A DNA stretch of 64,000 nt from Cellulomonas taurus (lineage in GTDB: Bacteria > Actinomycetota > Actinomycetes > Actinomycetales > Cellulomonadaceae). The DNA lies in contig NZ_CP051884.1 in the NCBI RefSeq assembly GCF_012931845.1, forward strand, positions 2,356,001-2,420,000. Reading direction: 5' to 3'. The notes beneath the pieces were generated by a model that searched no databases, was not told where the DNA came from, and worked only from the letters and a program-made list of their open reading frames with translations. The first letter of the stretch is position 1. Every line of letters starts with the position of its first letter. Positions 10,742 to 17,166 of the stretch are shown here, piece by piece. The position numbers and the translations under genes were made by a program.

Positions 10742-11251
10742 TCACCGTCGACCGGGTGCCGCCGCCTCCTGCGTCGCGGTGCAACGTGCCTCCAACCGGC
10801 CGTCGGGGTCGAGTGCCGTGAGCACCGCCAGCGCGATCGCGTCCAACTGGCGCACCTGCTCGTCGGTCAGGCGGTCGATCACCAGGCGGCGCACCTCGGC
10901 GACGTGGCCCGGCGCGGTGGCGCGCACGGTGTCCCACCCCACCGCGGTCAGCGTGGCCAGCGTGGTGCGCCGGTCCTCCGCGCTGCGTCGACGGCACAGC
11001 AGCCCCCGGGCCTCCAGCCGCGCGGCGACGTGGGAGAGCCGGGGCAGCGAGGCATTGGTCTGCGCGGCCAACTGGGTCATCGCCAGGGTGCGCTCCGGCG
11101 CCTCGGAGAGCTTGGCGAGCACCAGGTAGTCGTAGTGCGACAGGGCGGCGTCCCGTTGCAGCTGCTGGTCCAGGGCACCGGGCAGCAGCTCCGCCACCGC
11201 CTCCAACCGGGTCCAGGCGCGGAGCTGATCCGAGGTCAGCCACTCCGTCAT
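10742..11251 (-). CDS. MarR-family transcriptional regulator
   Basis: This 169-residue protein has the MarR winged helix: YLVLAKLSEAPERTLAMTQLA, then the recognition helix SLPRLSHVAARLEARGL and a wing CRRRSAEDRRTTLATLT with the typical D-x-R. Dimerisation helices flank it. MarR proteins repress drug-efflux and stress genes and are released by small ligands. It converges on the MFS gene. Its own promoter (11258-11287) carries a perfect palindrome in the -35/-10 spacer, so it is probably autorepressed. A 59-residue gene is divergent. Confidence 0.9.
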   Translation of the reverse strand: MTEWLTSDQLRAWTRLEAVAELLPGALDQQLQRDAALSHYDYLVLAKLSEAPERTLAMTQLAAQTNASLPRLSHVAARLEARGLLCRRRSAEDRRTTLATLTAVGWDTVRATAPGHVAEVRRLVIDRLTDEQVRQLDAIALAVLTALDPDGRLEARCTATQEAAAPGRR

Positions 11252-11257
11252 CCCGTG

Positions 11258-11287
11258 ATCATAGTTGATTGTTCAACGATTTGTCAG
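11258..11287 (-). promoter_or_regulatory. Leaderless marR promoter with embedded operator
   Basis: On the minus strand the -35 is CTGACA (11282-11287), the spacer is 18 bases and the -10 is TATGAT (11258-11263). The ATG follows six bases later, so the message is probably leaderless. The palindrome GTTGA-N4-TCAAC (11264-11277) fills the spacer and is the likely MarR operator. Confidence 0.75.
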
Positions 11288-11401
11288 GGCCGAAAATCGC
11301 GTGCTTCCCGGCCAGGTCGGATGGTCTCCTGGTGGAACACCGCGGTGAGTCCCCGGGTCCGGCCAGACCCAGCGAAGTCAGCACACAGGAGACCCACCAC
11401 C

Positions 11402-11581
11402 ATGCACCCCACCAGCACCTTCGACGTCATCCTGCTCGACCACGCCGAGCGGATCGCCGCCGCCGACTGCACCCGGTCCCGGCGGGCACCCGAGCCCGAA
11501 CGACCACCGGAACATCCGCCGCACTGGGCATGGTCACTCGACCTGCTGCCCGTCCCCCTGGTGGGTGCGGTGGCGCGGTGA
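11402..11581 (+). CDS. Small hypothetical protein (59 aa)
   Basis: I do not recognise this family. The frame runs from an ATG at 11402, preceded by AGGAG ten bases upstream, to a TGA at 11581. The product starts MHPTSTFDVILLDHAERIAA, is rich in Arg, Pro and Glu in the middle (RAPEPERPPEHPPHW) and ends in a short hydrophobic stretch LLPVPLVGAVAR. Two facts support a real gene: a strong hairpin terminator starts ten bases after the stop (11591-11634), and it sits opposite marR, whose operator could control both. Function unknown. Confidence 0.5.
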   Translation: MHPTSTFDVILLDHAERIAAADCTRSRRAPEPERPPEHPPHWAWSLDLLPVPLVGAVAR

Positions 11582-11590
11582 GAGCGGACC

Positions 11591-11634
11591 TGGCCGGGGT
11601 CGTCGCCCCATGTTCCACGCGACGACCCCGGCCA
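11591..11634 (+). terminator. Hairpin terminator after the small ORF
   Basis: A perfect 16-bp stem (11591-11606 with 11619-11634, TGGCCGGGGTCGTCGC and complement) encloses a 12-base loop, ten bases past the stop of the 59-residue gene. Confidence 0.75.
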
Positions 11635-11661
11635 CTTCCATGTCCGGCGCCGGGCCGGTCG

Positions 11662-11667
11662 TAGGCT
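11662..11667 (+). promoter_or_regulatory. -10 box of orn (leaderless)
   Basis: TAGGCT lies seven bases before the GTG of orn and no ribosome-binding site is seen, which fits leaderless transcription. Confidence 0.5.
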
Positions 11668-11674
11668 GGCCCCC

Positions 11675-12325
11675 GTGAGCACCGTCAACAATCAGCAGGG
11701 CAGCGCCGACCGCATCGTCTGGATCGACTGCGAGATGACCGGCCTGGACAACGTCAAGGACGCACTGGTCGAGGTCGCCGCCGTCGTCACCGACTCCGAG
11801 CTGAACGTGCTCGGCGAGGGCGTGGACGTGGTGATCACCCCGCCCGCCGAGGCCCTGGAGCAGATGGGCGACTTCGTGCGCACCATGCACACCACCTCCG
11901 GTCTGATCGAGGAGTTCGCCGACGGCACCACGCTGGCCGACGCGCAGGCCCAGGTCCTCGACTACATCCGCACCTGGGTGCCCGACCCCGGCAAGGCGCC
12001 GCTGGCCGGCAACTCGGTCGGCACCGACAAGGTGTTCCTCGACCGGGACATGCCCGAGCTCGTCGAGCACCTGCACTACCGGATCATCGACGTCTCCTCG
12101 ATCAAGGAGCTCGCTCGGCGCTGGTACCCCCGGGTCTACTTCGCCTCGCCGAAGAAGAACGGTGGCCACCGTGCGCTGGCCGACATCCTGGAGAGCATCG
12201 ACGAGCTGCGCTACTACCGCGCGGCCCTGCTGGTCCCGCAGCCGGGACCCGACTCCAAGACGGCCAAGGCCATCGCCGCCGAGGTCTCGAAGTCGTCGGT
12301 GGCAGCCGCGCACCAGGCCCGCTGA
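11675..12325 (+). CDS. orn: Oligoribonuclease (3'-5' exoribonuclease, DEDDh)
   Basis: This 216-residue enzyme degrades two- to five-base RNA fragments to nucleotides, finishing mRNA turnover and, in many bacteria, clearing pGpG from c-di-GMP breakdown. The DEDDh residues are seen: WIDCEMTGLD near the N-terminus, GNSVGTDKVFLDRDMPELVE in the middle and GGHRALADILESI near the end. Length and the KELARRWYP block are typical. GTG at 11675 has no RBS but lies seven bases after TAGGCT, so it may be leaderless. The tRNA-His gene follows, a common actinobacterial neighbourhood. Confidence 0.96.
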   Translation: MSTVNNQQGSADRIVWIDCEMTGLDNVKDALVEVAAVVTDSELNVLGEGVDVVITPPAEALEQMGDFVRTMHTTSGLIEEFADGTTLADAQAQVLDYIRTWVPDPGKAPLAGNSVGTDKVFLDRDMPELVEHLHYRIIDVSSIKELARRWYPRVYFASPKKNGGHRALADILESIDELRYYRAALLVPQPGPDSKTAKAIAAEVSKSSVAAAHQAR

Positions 12326-12386
12326 GCACCGATTCCTCAGTACGGCCCGACACCCGCTACACTCATCCAGGCCCGCAAGGGTCATG

Positions 12387-12459
12387 GTGGCTATAGCTCA
12401 GTAGGTAGAGCACCTGGTTGTGGTCCAGGGGGTCGCGGGTTCAAGTCCCGTTAGCCACC
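12387..12459 (+). tRNA. tRNA-His (anticodon GTG)
   Basis: The cloverleaf runs from GTGGCTA to TAGCCAC plus discriminator C. The anticodon loop TTGTGGT carries GTG. The base before position 1 is G (12386), as needed for the extra 5' G of tRNA-His. CCA appears to be encoded at 12460-12462. Confidence 0.97.
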
Positions 12460-12467
12460 CCAGCACC

Positions 12468-12503
12468 ACGAAGGCCCCGCACGGATCCGTGCGGGGCCTT
12501 CGT
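12468..12503. terminator. Bidirectional terminator between tRNA-His and ATP-grasp gene
   Basis: A 36-base perfect palindrome (ACGAAGGCCCCGCACGGA and its complement) lies six bases after the tRNA and just past the stop of the convergent ATP-grasp gene, so it can serve both. Confidence 0.85.
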
Positions 12504-12513
12504 CATGGTCGGG

Positions 12514-13431
12514 TCAGAGCCGCGACTCGATCACATCGGCGAATCGGGACACCGCCTCGGGAGCCTGCGCGAAGAACAGCGACGGCTCGATCAGCTCGAG
12601 CTCCAGCACCACGGGGTTGCCCTCGTCGTCCGGCACCAGATCCACCCGGGTGTAGGCCAGCGGCCCGCTCACCCCGTTCAGCAGACCCGGCAGCGCGTCG
12701 ATCACCCGCTGACCGACCTCCAGCTCGGCGGCGGAGGCGTCGCGCGGGGTCATCACCTCTTCCTTGTAGAGCACCCCGGACATCGAGTCCTGCTCGTACG
12801 GGCCGGTGAGCAGCGGCTCCTTGCGGACAGCGTGCGACAGCTTGCCGTCCAGGTAGACCAGCGCCGTCTCCCCGACCTCGTCGACCTGCTTGAGATAGCG
12901 CTGCACCATGACGTGCCGCCCGGCGTCCAGCAGCCGCTTGGCGTGCATGATGCCCTGGGCGCGGGAGTTGGTGACGCCCGCCTCGTAGCGGCCGGTGTCG
13001 CGGGAGCCGGCGCTCACGGTCGGCTTGATCACGAAGTCACCGAAGGCCGGGAACCGGGTGTGGATCGCGCGGGCGTTGAAGTTCCGCTCCGGGTCGAGCC
13101 AGATCGTCGGGATGATCGGCAGCCCAGCCCGGTCGAGCGCACGCTGGTACTGCTTGTCGATGTTCCAGGTGATCGCCGGGATCGGGTTGAGCAGGGTCGC
13201 ACCGCCGGACGACACCCGCTCGGCCCACCAGCGGAAGTCACGCGGATGGTCGGTGTAGTCCCAGGTGGAGCGGACCACGACCAGATCGAACTTCGGCCAG
13301 ACGACCGTCGGGTCGTTCCAGACCACCGGGCGCACGTCGTGGCCGCGGCGGGTGAGCTCCTCCAGCAGGGGACGGTCGTCCGGGTCGAGGTCCGGCAGGG
13401 CGGCGCAGGTGGCAAGGCCAATGGTGGTCAC
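12514..13431 (-). CDS. ATP-grasp domain protein (RimK/glutathione synthetase-like)
   Basis: This 305-residue protein matches actinobacterial ATP-grasp ligases of unknown substrate. Features are RSTWDYTDHPRDFRWW in the N-terminal domain, FVIKPTVSAGSRDTGRY and VMVQRYLKQVDEVGETALVYLDG in the ATP-binding half, and a metal-binding RVDLVPDDEGNPVVLELELIEPSLF near the end. Such enzymes join a carboxylate to an amine through an acyl phosphate. GTG 13431 lies six bases after a TAGCCT box, so it may be leaderless. It is single and runs into the shared terminator at 12468-12503. Confidence 0.82.
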   Translation of the reverse strand: MTTIGLATCAALPDLDPDDRPLLEELTRRGHDVRPVVWNDPTVVWPKFDLVVVRSTWDYTDHPRDFRWWAERVSSGGATLLNPIPAITWNIDKQYQRALDRAGLPIIPTIWLDPERNFNARAIHTRFPAFGDFVIKPTVSAGSRDTGRYEAGVTNSRAQGIMHAKRLLDAGRHVMVQRYLKQVDEVGETALVYLDGKLSHAVRKEPLLTGPYEQDSMSGVLYKEEVMTPRDASAAELEVGQRVIDALPGLLNGVSGPLAYTRVDLVPDDEGNPVVLELELIEPSLFFAQAPEAVSRFADVIESRL

Positions 13432-13437
13432 GCGGTC

Positions 13438-13443
13438 AGGCTA
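13438..13443 (-). promoter_or_regulatory. -10 box of the ATP-grasp gene
   Basis: TAGCCT on the minus strand ends six bases before the GTG start at 13431. There is no ribosome-binding site. Confidence 0.45.
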
Positions 13444-13481
13444 CCCACGCGCACCGGAAACCGGCAGGTGGGTCGTCCGGC

Positions 13482-14480
13482 TCAGACCGCCGCCGACTCC
13501 TCCGATGCGCGCTCGTCGACGATCCGCCGCAGAGCCCGCAGCACCCCGTCGGCGTCCAGGACACCCACGGTGCGATCGCCGTCCAGCACCGGCACCGCGG
13601 CGGCACGCGCGTCGGCCAGCGCGCTGAACGCCTCGGACAGCGGGGCACCGACCCGCACGGTGGCCTCGGCGGTCGGCAGGTCCTCCCCCAGCGATCCCTG
13701 TCGCAGGTCCGACGACTGCAGCGTGCCCAGTCCGAGCAGCTTGGACGCCGCGTCCCGCCCGACCAGATCCGCCACCGCCGCGCTGGCCGGCGCGGTCAGC
13801 ACCCGCACCGGGTCGTCCAGTTGCTCCAGATGGCCGCCCCGGCTGAACACCGCGATCCGGTCGGCGAGCTGGACCGCCTCGTCGACGTCGTGCGTGACCA
13901 GCATGACCGTGGTGCCGATCTCCGCGTGGATCCGCCGGAACTCGGCCTGCAACCGGCGTCGACCGACCGGGTCCACCGCGCCGAAGGGCTCGTCCATCAG
14001 CAGCACCGGCGGGTCGGTGGCCAGACCGCGGGCCACCCCGACCCGCTGCCGCTCGCCGCCGGAGAGCTCGTGCGGGTAGCGCTTGGCGTAGCGACCCGGC
14101 TCCAGGCCCATCAGCTCCAACAGCTCACCCACCCGGGTGCGGGTGCGCGTCCGGTCCCAGCCCAGCAGCCGGGGGACGGTCGCCACGTTCTGCTCCACCG
14201 TGCGGTGCGGGAACAGGCCGACGTTCTGGATCACGTAGCCGATCCGGCGCCGCAGCTCGACCGGATCGGCGTCGGTCACGTCCTCGCCGCCGAGCAGGAT
14301 CCGGCCCGAGGTCGGCTCGACCAGCCGGTTCGCCATCCGCAGGGTGGTCGACTTCCCGCAGCCCGAGGGACCCACCAGGGCCAGCAGCTCGTGCTCGCGG
14401 ACCTCCAGCGACAGGTCGGCGACTGCCACCGTCCCGTCCGGGTACTCCTTGCGGACGTGCTCGAATGCGATCGCCGTCAT
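13482..14480 (-). CDS. Osmoprotectant (glycine betaine/choline) ABC transporter ATPase, OpuCA/ProV-like
   Basis: This 332-residue ATPase has Walker A GPSGCGKST (37-45), Q-loop QNVGLFPHRTV, signature LSGGERQRV (139-147), Walker B LLMDEPFGAVD (160-170) and the H-loop THDVDEA. The C-terminal region (about 240-320) carries one CBS-like domain (VPVLDGDRTVGVLDADGVL), typical of OpuA/OpuC ATPases that sense ionic strength. It faces away from the two permeases and the binding protein at 14584-17102, with which it surely forms one importer. ATG 14480 is eight bases after TAGCGT, with no RBS. Confidence 0.9.
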   Translation of the reverse strand: MTAIAFEHVRKEYPDGTVAVADLSLEVREHELLALVGPSGCGKSTTLRMANRLVEPTSGRILLGGEDVTDADPVELRRRIGYVIQNVGLFPHRTVEQNVATVPRLLGWDRTRTRTRVGELLELMGLEPGRYAKRYPHELSGGERQRVGVARGLATDPPVLLMDEPFGAVDPVGRRRLQAEFRRIHAEIGTTVMLVTHDVDEAVQLADRIAVFSRGGHLEQLDDPVRVLTAPASAAVADLVGRDAASKLLGLGTLQSSDLRQGSLGEDLPTAEATVRVGAPLSEAFSALADARAAAVPVLDGDRTVGVLDADGVLRALRRIVDERASEESAAV

Positions 14481-14485
14481 GGCCC

Positions 14486-14582
14486 GGGACGCTACCTGCC
14501 AGCACGGACATCCGCTCACGGTTCGGTCACGATCACCCGCATTCGACCGGCGCATGTCGGAGGCGGCAGGTAGCGTCCCTGC
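14486..14582. promoter_or_regulatory. Divergent promoter region with mirrored -10 boxes
   Basis: The 15-base sequence GGCAGGTAGCGTCCC occurs on the plus strand at 14568-14582 and as its exact inverse at 14486-14500. Each contains TAGCGT 7-8 bases before the start codon of the gene it faces (ATPase at 14480, permease at 14584). This gives matched leaderless promoters for the two halves of one transporter. Confidence 0.6.
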
Positions 14583-14583
14583 G

Positions 14584-15297
14584 GTGATGGTCCAGACCAG
14601 CGCACTCTCGGTGCAGACAGCCGCCGACGGTGCGGCAGCCGCGAACCCGTGGCTGTCCTGGGAGTACGTGCAGCGCAACTGGGGCGACATCAGCCACGCG
14701 TTGCAGCAGCACACCAGCCTGACGTTGCAGGCGGTGCTGATCGCGGTGGTGATCGCGGTGCCGCTCGGCATGCTGGCGCACCTGCAACCCCGGCTCGCGA
14801 CCCCGATCGTCGGCACCTCCTCGGTGCTCTACACGATCCCGTCCCTGGCGCTGTTCACCGTGCTGGTGCCCTTCACCGGCATCGGGCGCACGCCGGTGCT
14901 GATCGGCCTGGTGGTCTACGCGATGCTGGTGCTGGTCCGGAACATCATCGTCGGGCTGGCCGGGGTGGACGACAGCGTCCGGGACGCGGCGCGCGGGCTC
15001 GGCTACGGCCGACTGCGCCTGCTGCTCACCGTCGAGCTGCCGAACGCGCTGCCCGCGGTGATCGCCGGGATCCGGCTGGCCACCGTCACCACGGTCGCCC
15101 TGGTCACCGTCGGGGTGGCCGTCGGATACGGCGGGCTCGGCGAGCTGATCTTCCGCGGTTTCCGGAACAACAAGTACCACGCGGAGATCCTCACGGCGAC
15201 GCTGCTCTGCCTGGCGCTGGCTTTGTTCCTGGACCTGCTCTGGTGGCTGATCGGCCGTGCCGTCACCCCGTGGGCACGCCGTGGGCGGGAGGCCTGA
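14584..15297 (+). CDS. Osmoprotectant ABC transporter permease 1
   Basis: This 237-residue inner-membrane protein has about five or six hydrophobic segments and the binding-protein-dependent permease motif around VDDSVRDAARGLGYGRLRLLL, the EAA-like loop that contacts the ATPase. It resembles OpuCB/OpuCD and YehW/Y permeases. GTG 14584 is chosen because TAGCGT ends seven bases before it; ATG 14587 is an alternative. The second permease starts one base after its stop, so both belong to one operon with the binding protein. Confidence 0.88.
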   Translation: MMVQTSALSVQTAADGAAAANPWLSWEYVQRNWGDISHALQQHTSLTLQAVLIAVVIAVPLGMLAHLQPRLATPIVGTSSVLYTIPSLALFTVLVPFTGIGRTPVLIGLVVYAMLVLVRNIIVGLAGVDDSVRDAARGLGYGRLRLLLTVELPNALPAVIAGIRLATVTTVALVTVGVAVGYGGLGELIFRGFRNNKYHAEILTATLLCLALALFLDLLWWLIGRAVTPWARRGREA

Positions 15298-15298
15298 C

Positions 15299-16015
15299 AT
15301 GGACGTGCTGACCGATGCCTTCACCTGGCTGAACGACCCGCTGAACTGGTCCGGCCGCAATGGCGTGCTGGCCCTGGGTGCCGAGCACCTGCGGCTGAGC
15401 GTGATCGCGGTGCTGCTCGCCGCGGTCGTCGCGCTCCCGCTGGGTGTCTGGCTGGGTCACCGCCGTGCGGGCGGGATGCTCACCGTGGTGCTGGCCAACA
15501 CCTCCCGCGCGCTGCCGACCTTCGCGCTGCTGACGATCTTCGCCTCGACCGGTCTGTTCGGTTCCCGGGCGACGATCATCGCGGTGGCGATCTTCGCGGT
15601 GCCGCCGATCCTGGCGAATGCCTTCACCGGGATGATGGAGGTCGACCCGGATGTGCGCGACGCCGCCCGGGGCATGGGGATGAGCGGCTCCCGCGCGCTG
15701 TTCCAGGCCGAACTGCCGCTCGCCCTGCCGCTGATCGGGGCCGGGCTGCGCACCGCGACCACCCAGGTGCTGGCCACGGTGCCGCTGGCCGCGCTGGTCG
15801 GCGGCAAGAGCCTCGGCTCGATCATCGTCAGCGGGATGGCCCTGCAGAAGTACGGCCAGGTGGTCGCCGGTGCGCTGCTGGTCGCGGCCCTCTGCCTGGT
15901 GATCGAAGGCGTGCTGGCCGCCGTGCAGCGCGCCGCCACCCCCGCCCCGATGCGCACCCCTCGTCGCCGGCTCCGCGCCAACCGTGACCGGACTGTGACC
16001 CCGGCTGCCGCCTGA
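15299..16015 (+). CDS. Osmoprotectant ABC transporter permease 2
   Basis: This 238-residue permease is a paralogue of the gene before it. It has similar hydrophobic segments and the loop DPDVRDAARGMGMSGSRALF that docks to the ATPase. The C-terminus is basic (RTPRRRLRANRDR). Two different permeases plus one ATPase and one lipoprotein is the usual OpuC-type composition. The ATG at 15299 follows the upstream stop by one base, giving coupled translation. Confidence 0.88.
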   Translation: MDVLTDAFTWLNDPLNWSGRNGVLALGAEHLRLSVIAVLLAAVVALPLGVWLGHRRAGGMLTVVLANTSRALPTFALLTIFASTGLFGSRATIIAVAIFAVPPILANAFTGMMEVDPDVRDAARGMGMSGSRALFQAELPLALPLIGAGLRTATTQVLATVPLAALVGGKSLGSIIVSGMALQKYGQVVAGALLVAALCLVIEGVLAAVQRAATPAPMRTPRRRLRANRDRTVTPAAA

Positions 16016-16097
16016 GCGGTTGCCGACCCCGAACGGCGCCGGTCGAATGATCGTCGCCGCCCCCTGATCCGAACTGCCACTCGATGGAAGAGGACCT

Positions 16098-17102
16098 ATG
16101 AAGGCACGTCGCACCACTCTCGCCGCCACCGCCGCGGGGGTGCTCCTGCTCGTCGCCGCCTGTGGCGACCCCGGGTCGGGCGGCGGGTCCGCTGACCCCA
16201 CCTCCGACGCCAACGCCTCCGGCGCGGTCTGCGAGCCGGTCGCCGGTGACAAGCTGGTCGTCCTGGAGGACGACAAGGGTCTGCAGAACGCCGACAACGT
16301 GATCCCCGCGGTCAACGCCGCGGCCGCCTCCGCCGACCCGAACCTCATCCCGCTGCTGGACGAGGTGTCGAACGCGCTGGACACCGACAAGCTGATCCAG
16401 CTGAACAAGGCCGTCGACATCGACCGCCAGACCTCCTCCGAGGCGGCCGCGACTTTCGTCGAGGACGAGGGCCTGGCCTCCGACGACAGCAGCCTCGGTG
16501 CCGGCAAGTCCGTGGTGATCGGCGCCGCGAACTTCTCCGAGAGCGCCACCCTGTCCGAGATCTACTCCGCGGTGCTGAAGTCCGCCGGGTACTCGACCGA
16601 GGTGCAGACGATCGGCAACCGGGAGACCTACCTGCCCGCCCTGGAGAGCGGTCAGATCACCGTCACCCCGGAGTACGCGGCGACGCTGACCGAGTTCCTG
16701 AATACCGCCGCCAACGGCGCTGACGCCGAGCCGCAGGCCAGCGGCGACGTGGACGCCACCGTCGAGGCGCTGACCACCCTCGGTGGCGACGTCGGCCTCG
16801 CCTTCGGCGCCGTGTCCCAGGCCCAGGACCAGAACGCCTTCGCCGTGACCCAGGCGTTCGCGGACGAGCACGAGGTGACCACGCTGTCCGACCTGGCGAC
16901 CGCCTGCGCCGGTGGCGTCACCCTGGCCGGTCCGGCCGAGTGCCCGGAGCGCCCGTTCTGCCAGCCCGGCCTGGAGGACACCTACAGCATCAAGATCTCC
17001 GACTTCACCAGCTACGACTTCGGTCTGATCGGTGACGCCGTGCGCAACGGCGAGTCGGTGCTCGGCCTGGTGCTGTCCTCGGACGGCTCGCTGGCCAGCT
17101 GA
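16098..17102 (+). CDS. Osmoprotectant-binding lipoprotein with apparently permuted domain order
   Basis: The 334-residue protein has a signal peptide with lipobox VAAC (lipid-modified Cys22) and a Gly/Ser linker. OpuC/ProX-type proteins normally begin with a VxIGxxNFTE block and end with a DDK...P...LN..VD block. Here the usual C-terminal block (LVVLEDDKGLQNADNVIP at about 53-70, LNKAVDIDRQ, then EDEGL at about 122-126) comes first. The usual N-terminal block (SVVIGAANFSESATLSEIY at about 138-156, then ALESGQITVTPEYAATL) comes after. The protein ends in the hinge-like GLVLSSDGSLAS that normally precedes the DDK block. This looks like a circular permutation. Extra Cys residues at 270, 282 and 288 may form disulfides. 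It is the last gene of the permease operon. Confidence 0.85.
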   Translation: MKARRTTLAATAAGVLLLVAACGDPGSGGGSADPTSDANASGAVCEPVAGDKLVVLEDDKGLQNADNVIPAVNAAAASADPNLIPLLDEVSNALDTDKLIQLNKAVDIDRQTSSEAAATFVEDEGLASDDSSLGAGKSVVIGAANFSESATLSEIYSAVLKSAGYSTEVQTIGNRETYLPALESGQITVTPEYAATLTEFLNTAANGADAEPQASGDVDATVEALTTLGGDVGLAFGAVSQAQDQNAFAVTQAFADEHEVTTLSDLATACAGGVTLAGPAECPERPFCQPGLEDTYSIKISDFTSYDFGLIGDAVRNGESVLGLVLSSDGSLAS

Positions 17103-17113
17103 TCCCGCACAGC

Positions 17114-17150
17114 ACGAAGGGCCGGAGGATCTGATCCTCCGGCCCTTCGT
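17114..17150. terminator. Bidirectional terminator after the osmoprotectant operon
   Basis: A 17-bp perfect stem (17114-17130 with 17134-17150) with a three-base loop lies 11 bases past the binding-protein stop and just past the stop of the convergent oxidoreductase gene. Confidence 0.85.
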
Positions 17151-17166
17151 CACGTCCGGGCCTTCT

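Noticed and set aside
9635..11581. A 648-codon plus-strand open frame
   Set aside because: It overlaps the MFS and MarR genes in the wrong frame and has no recognisable domain; only its last 59 codons are a plausible gene.
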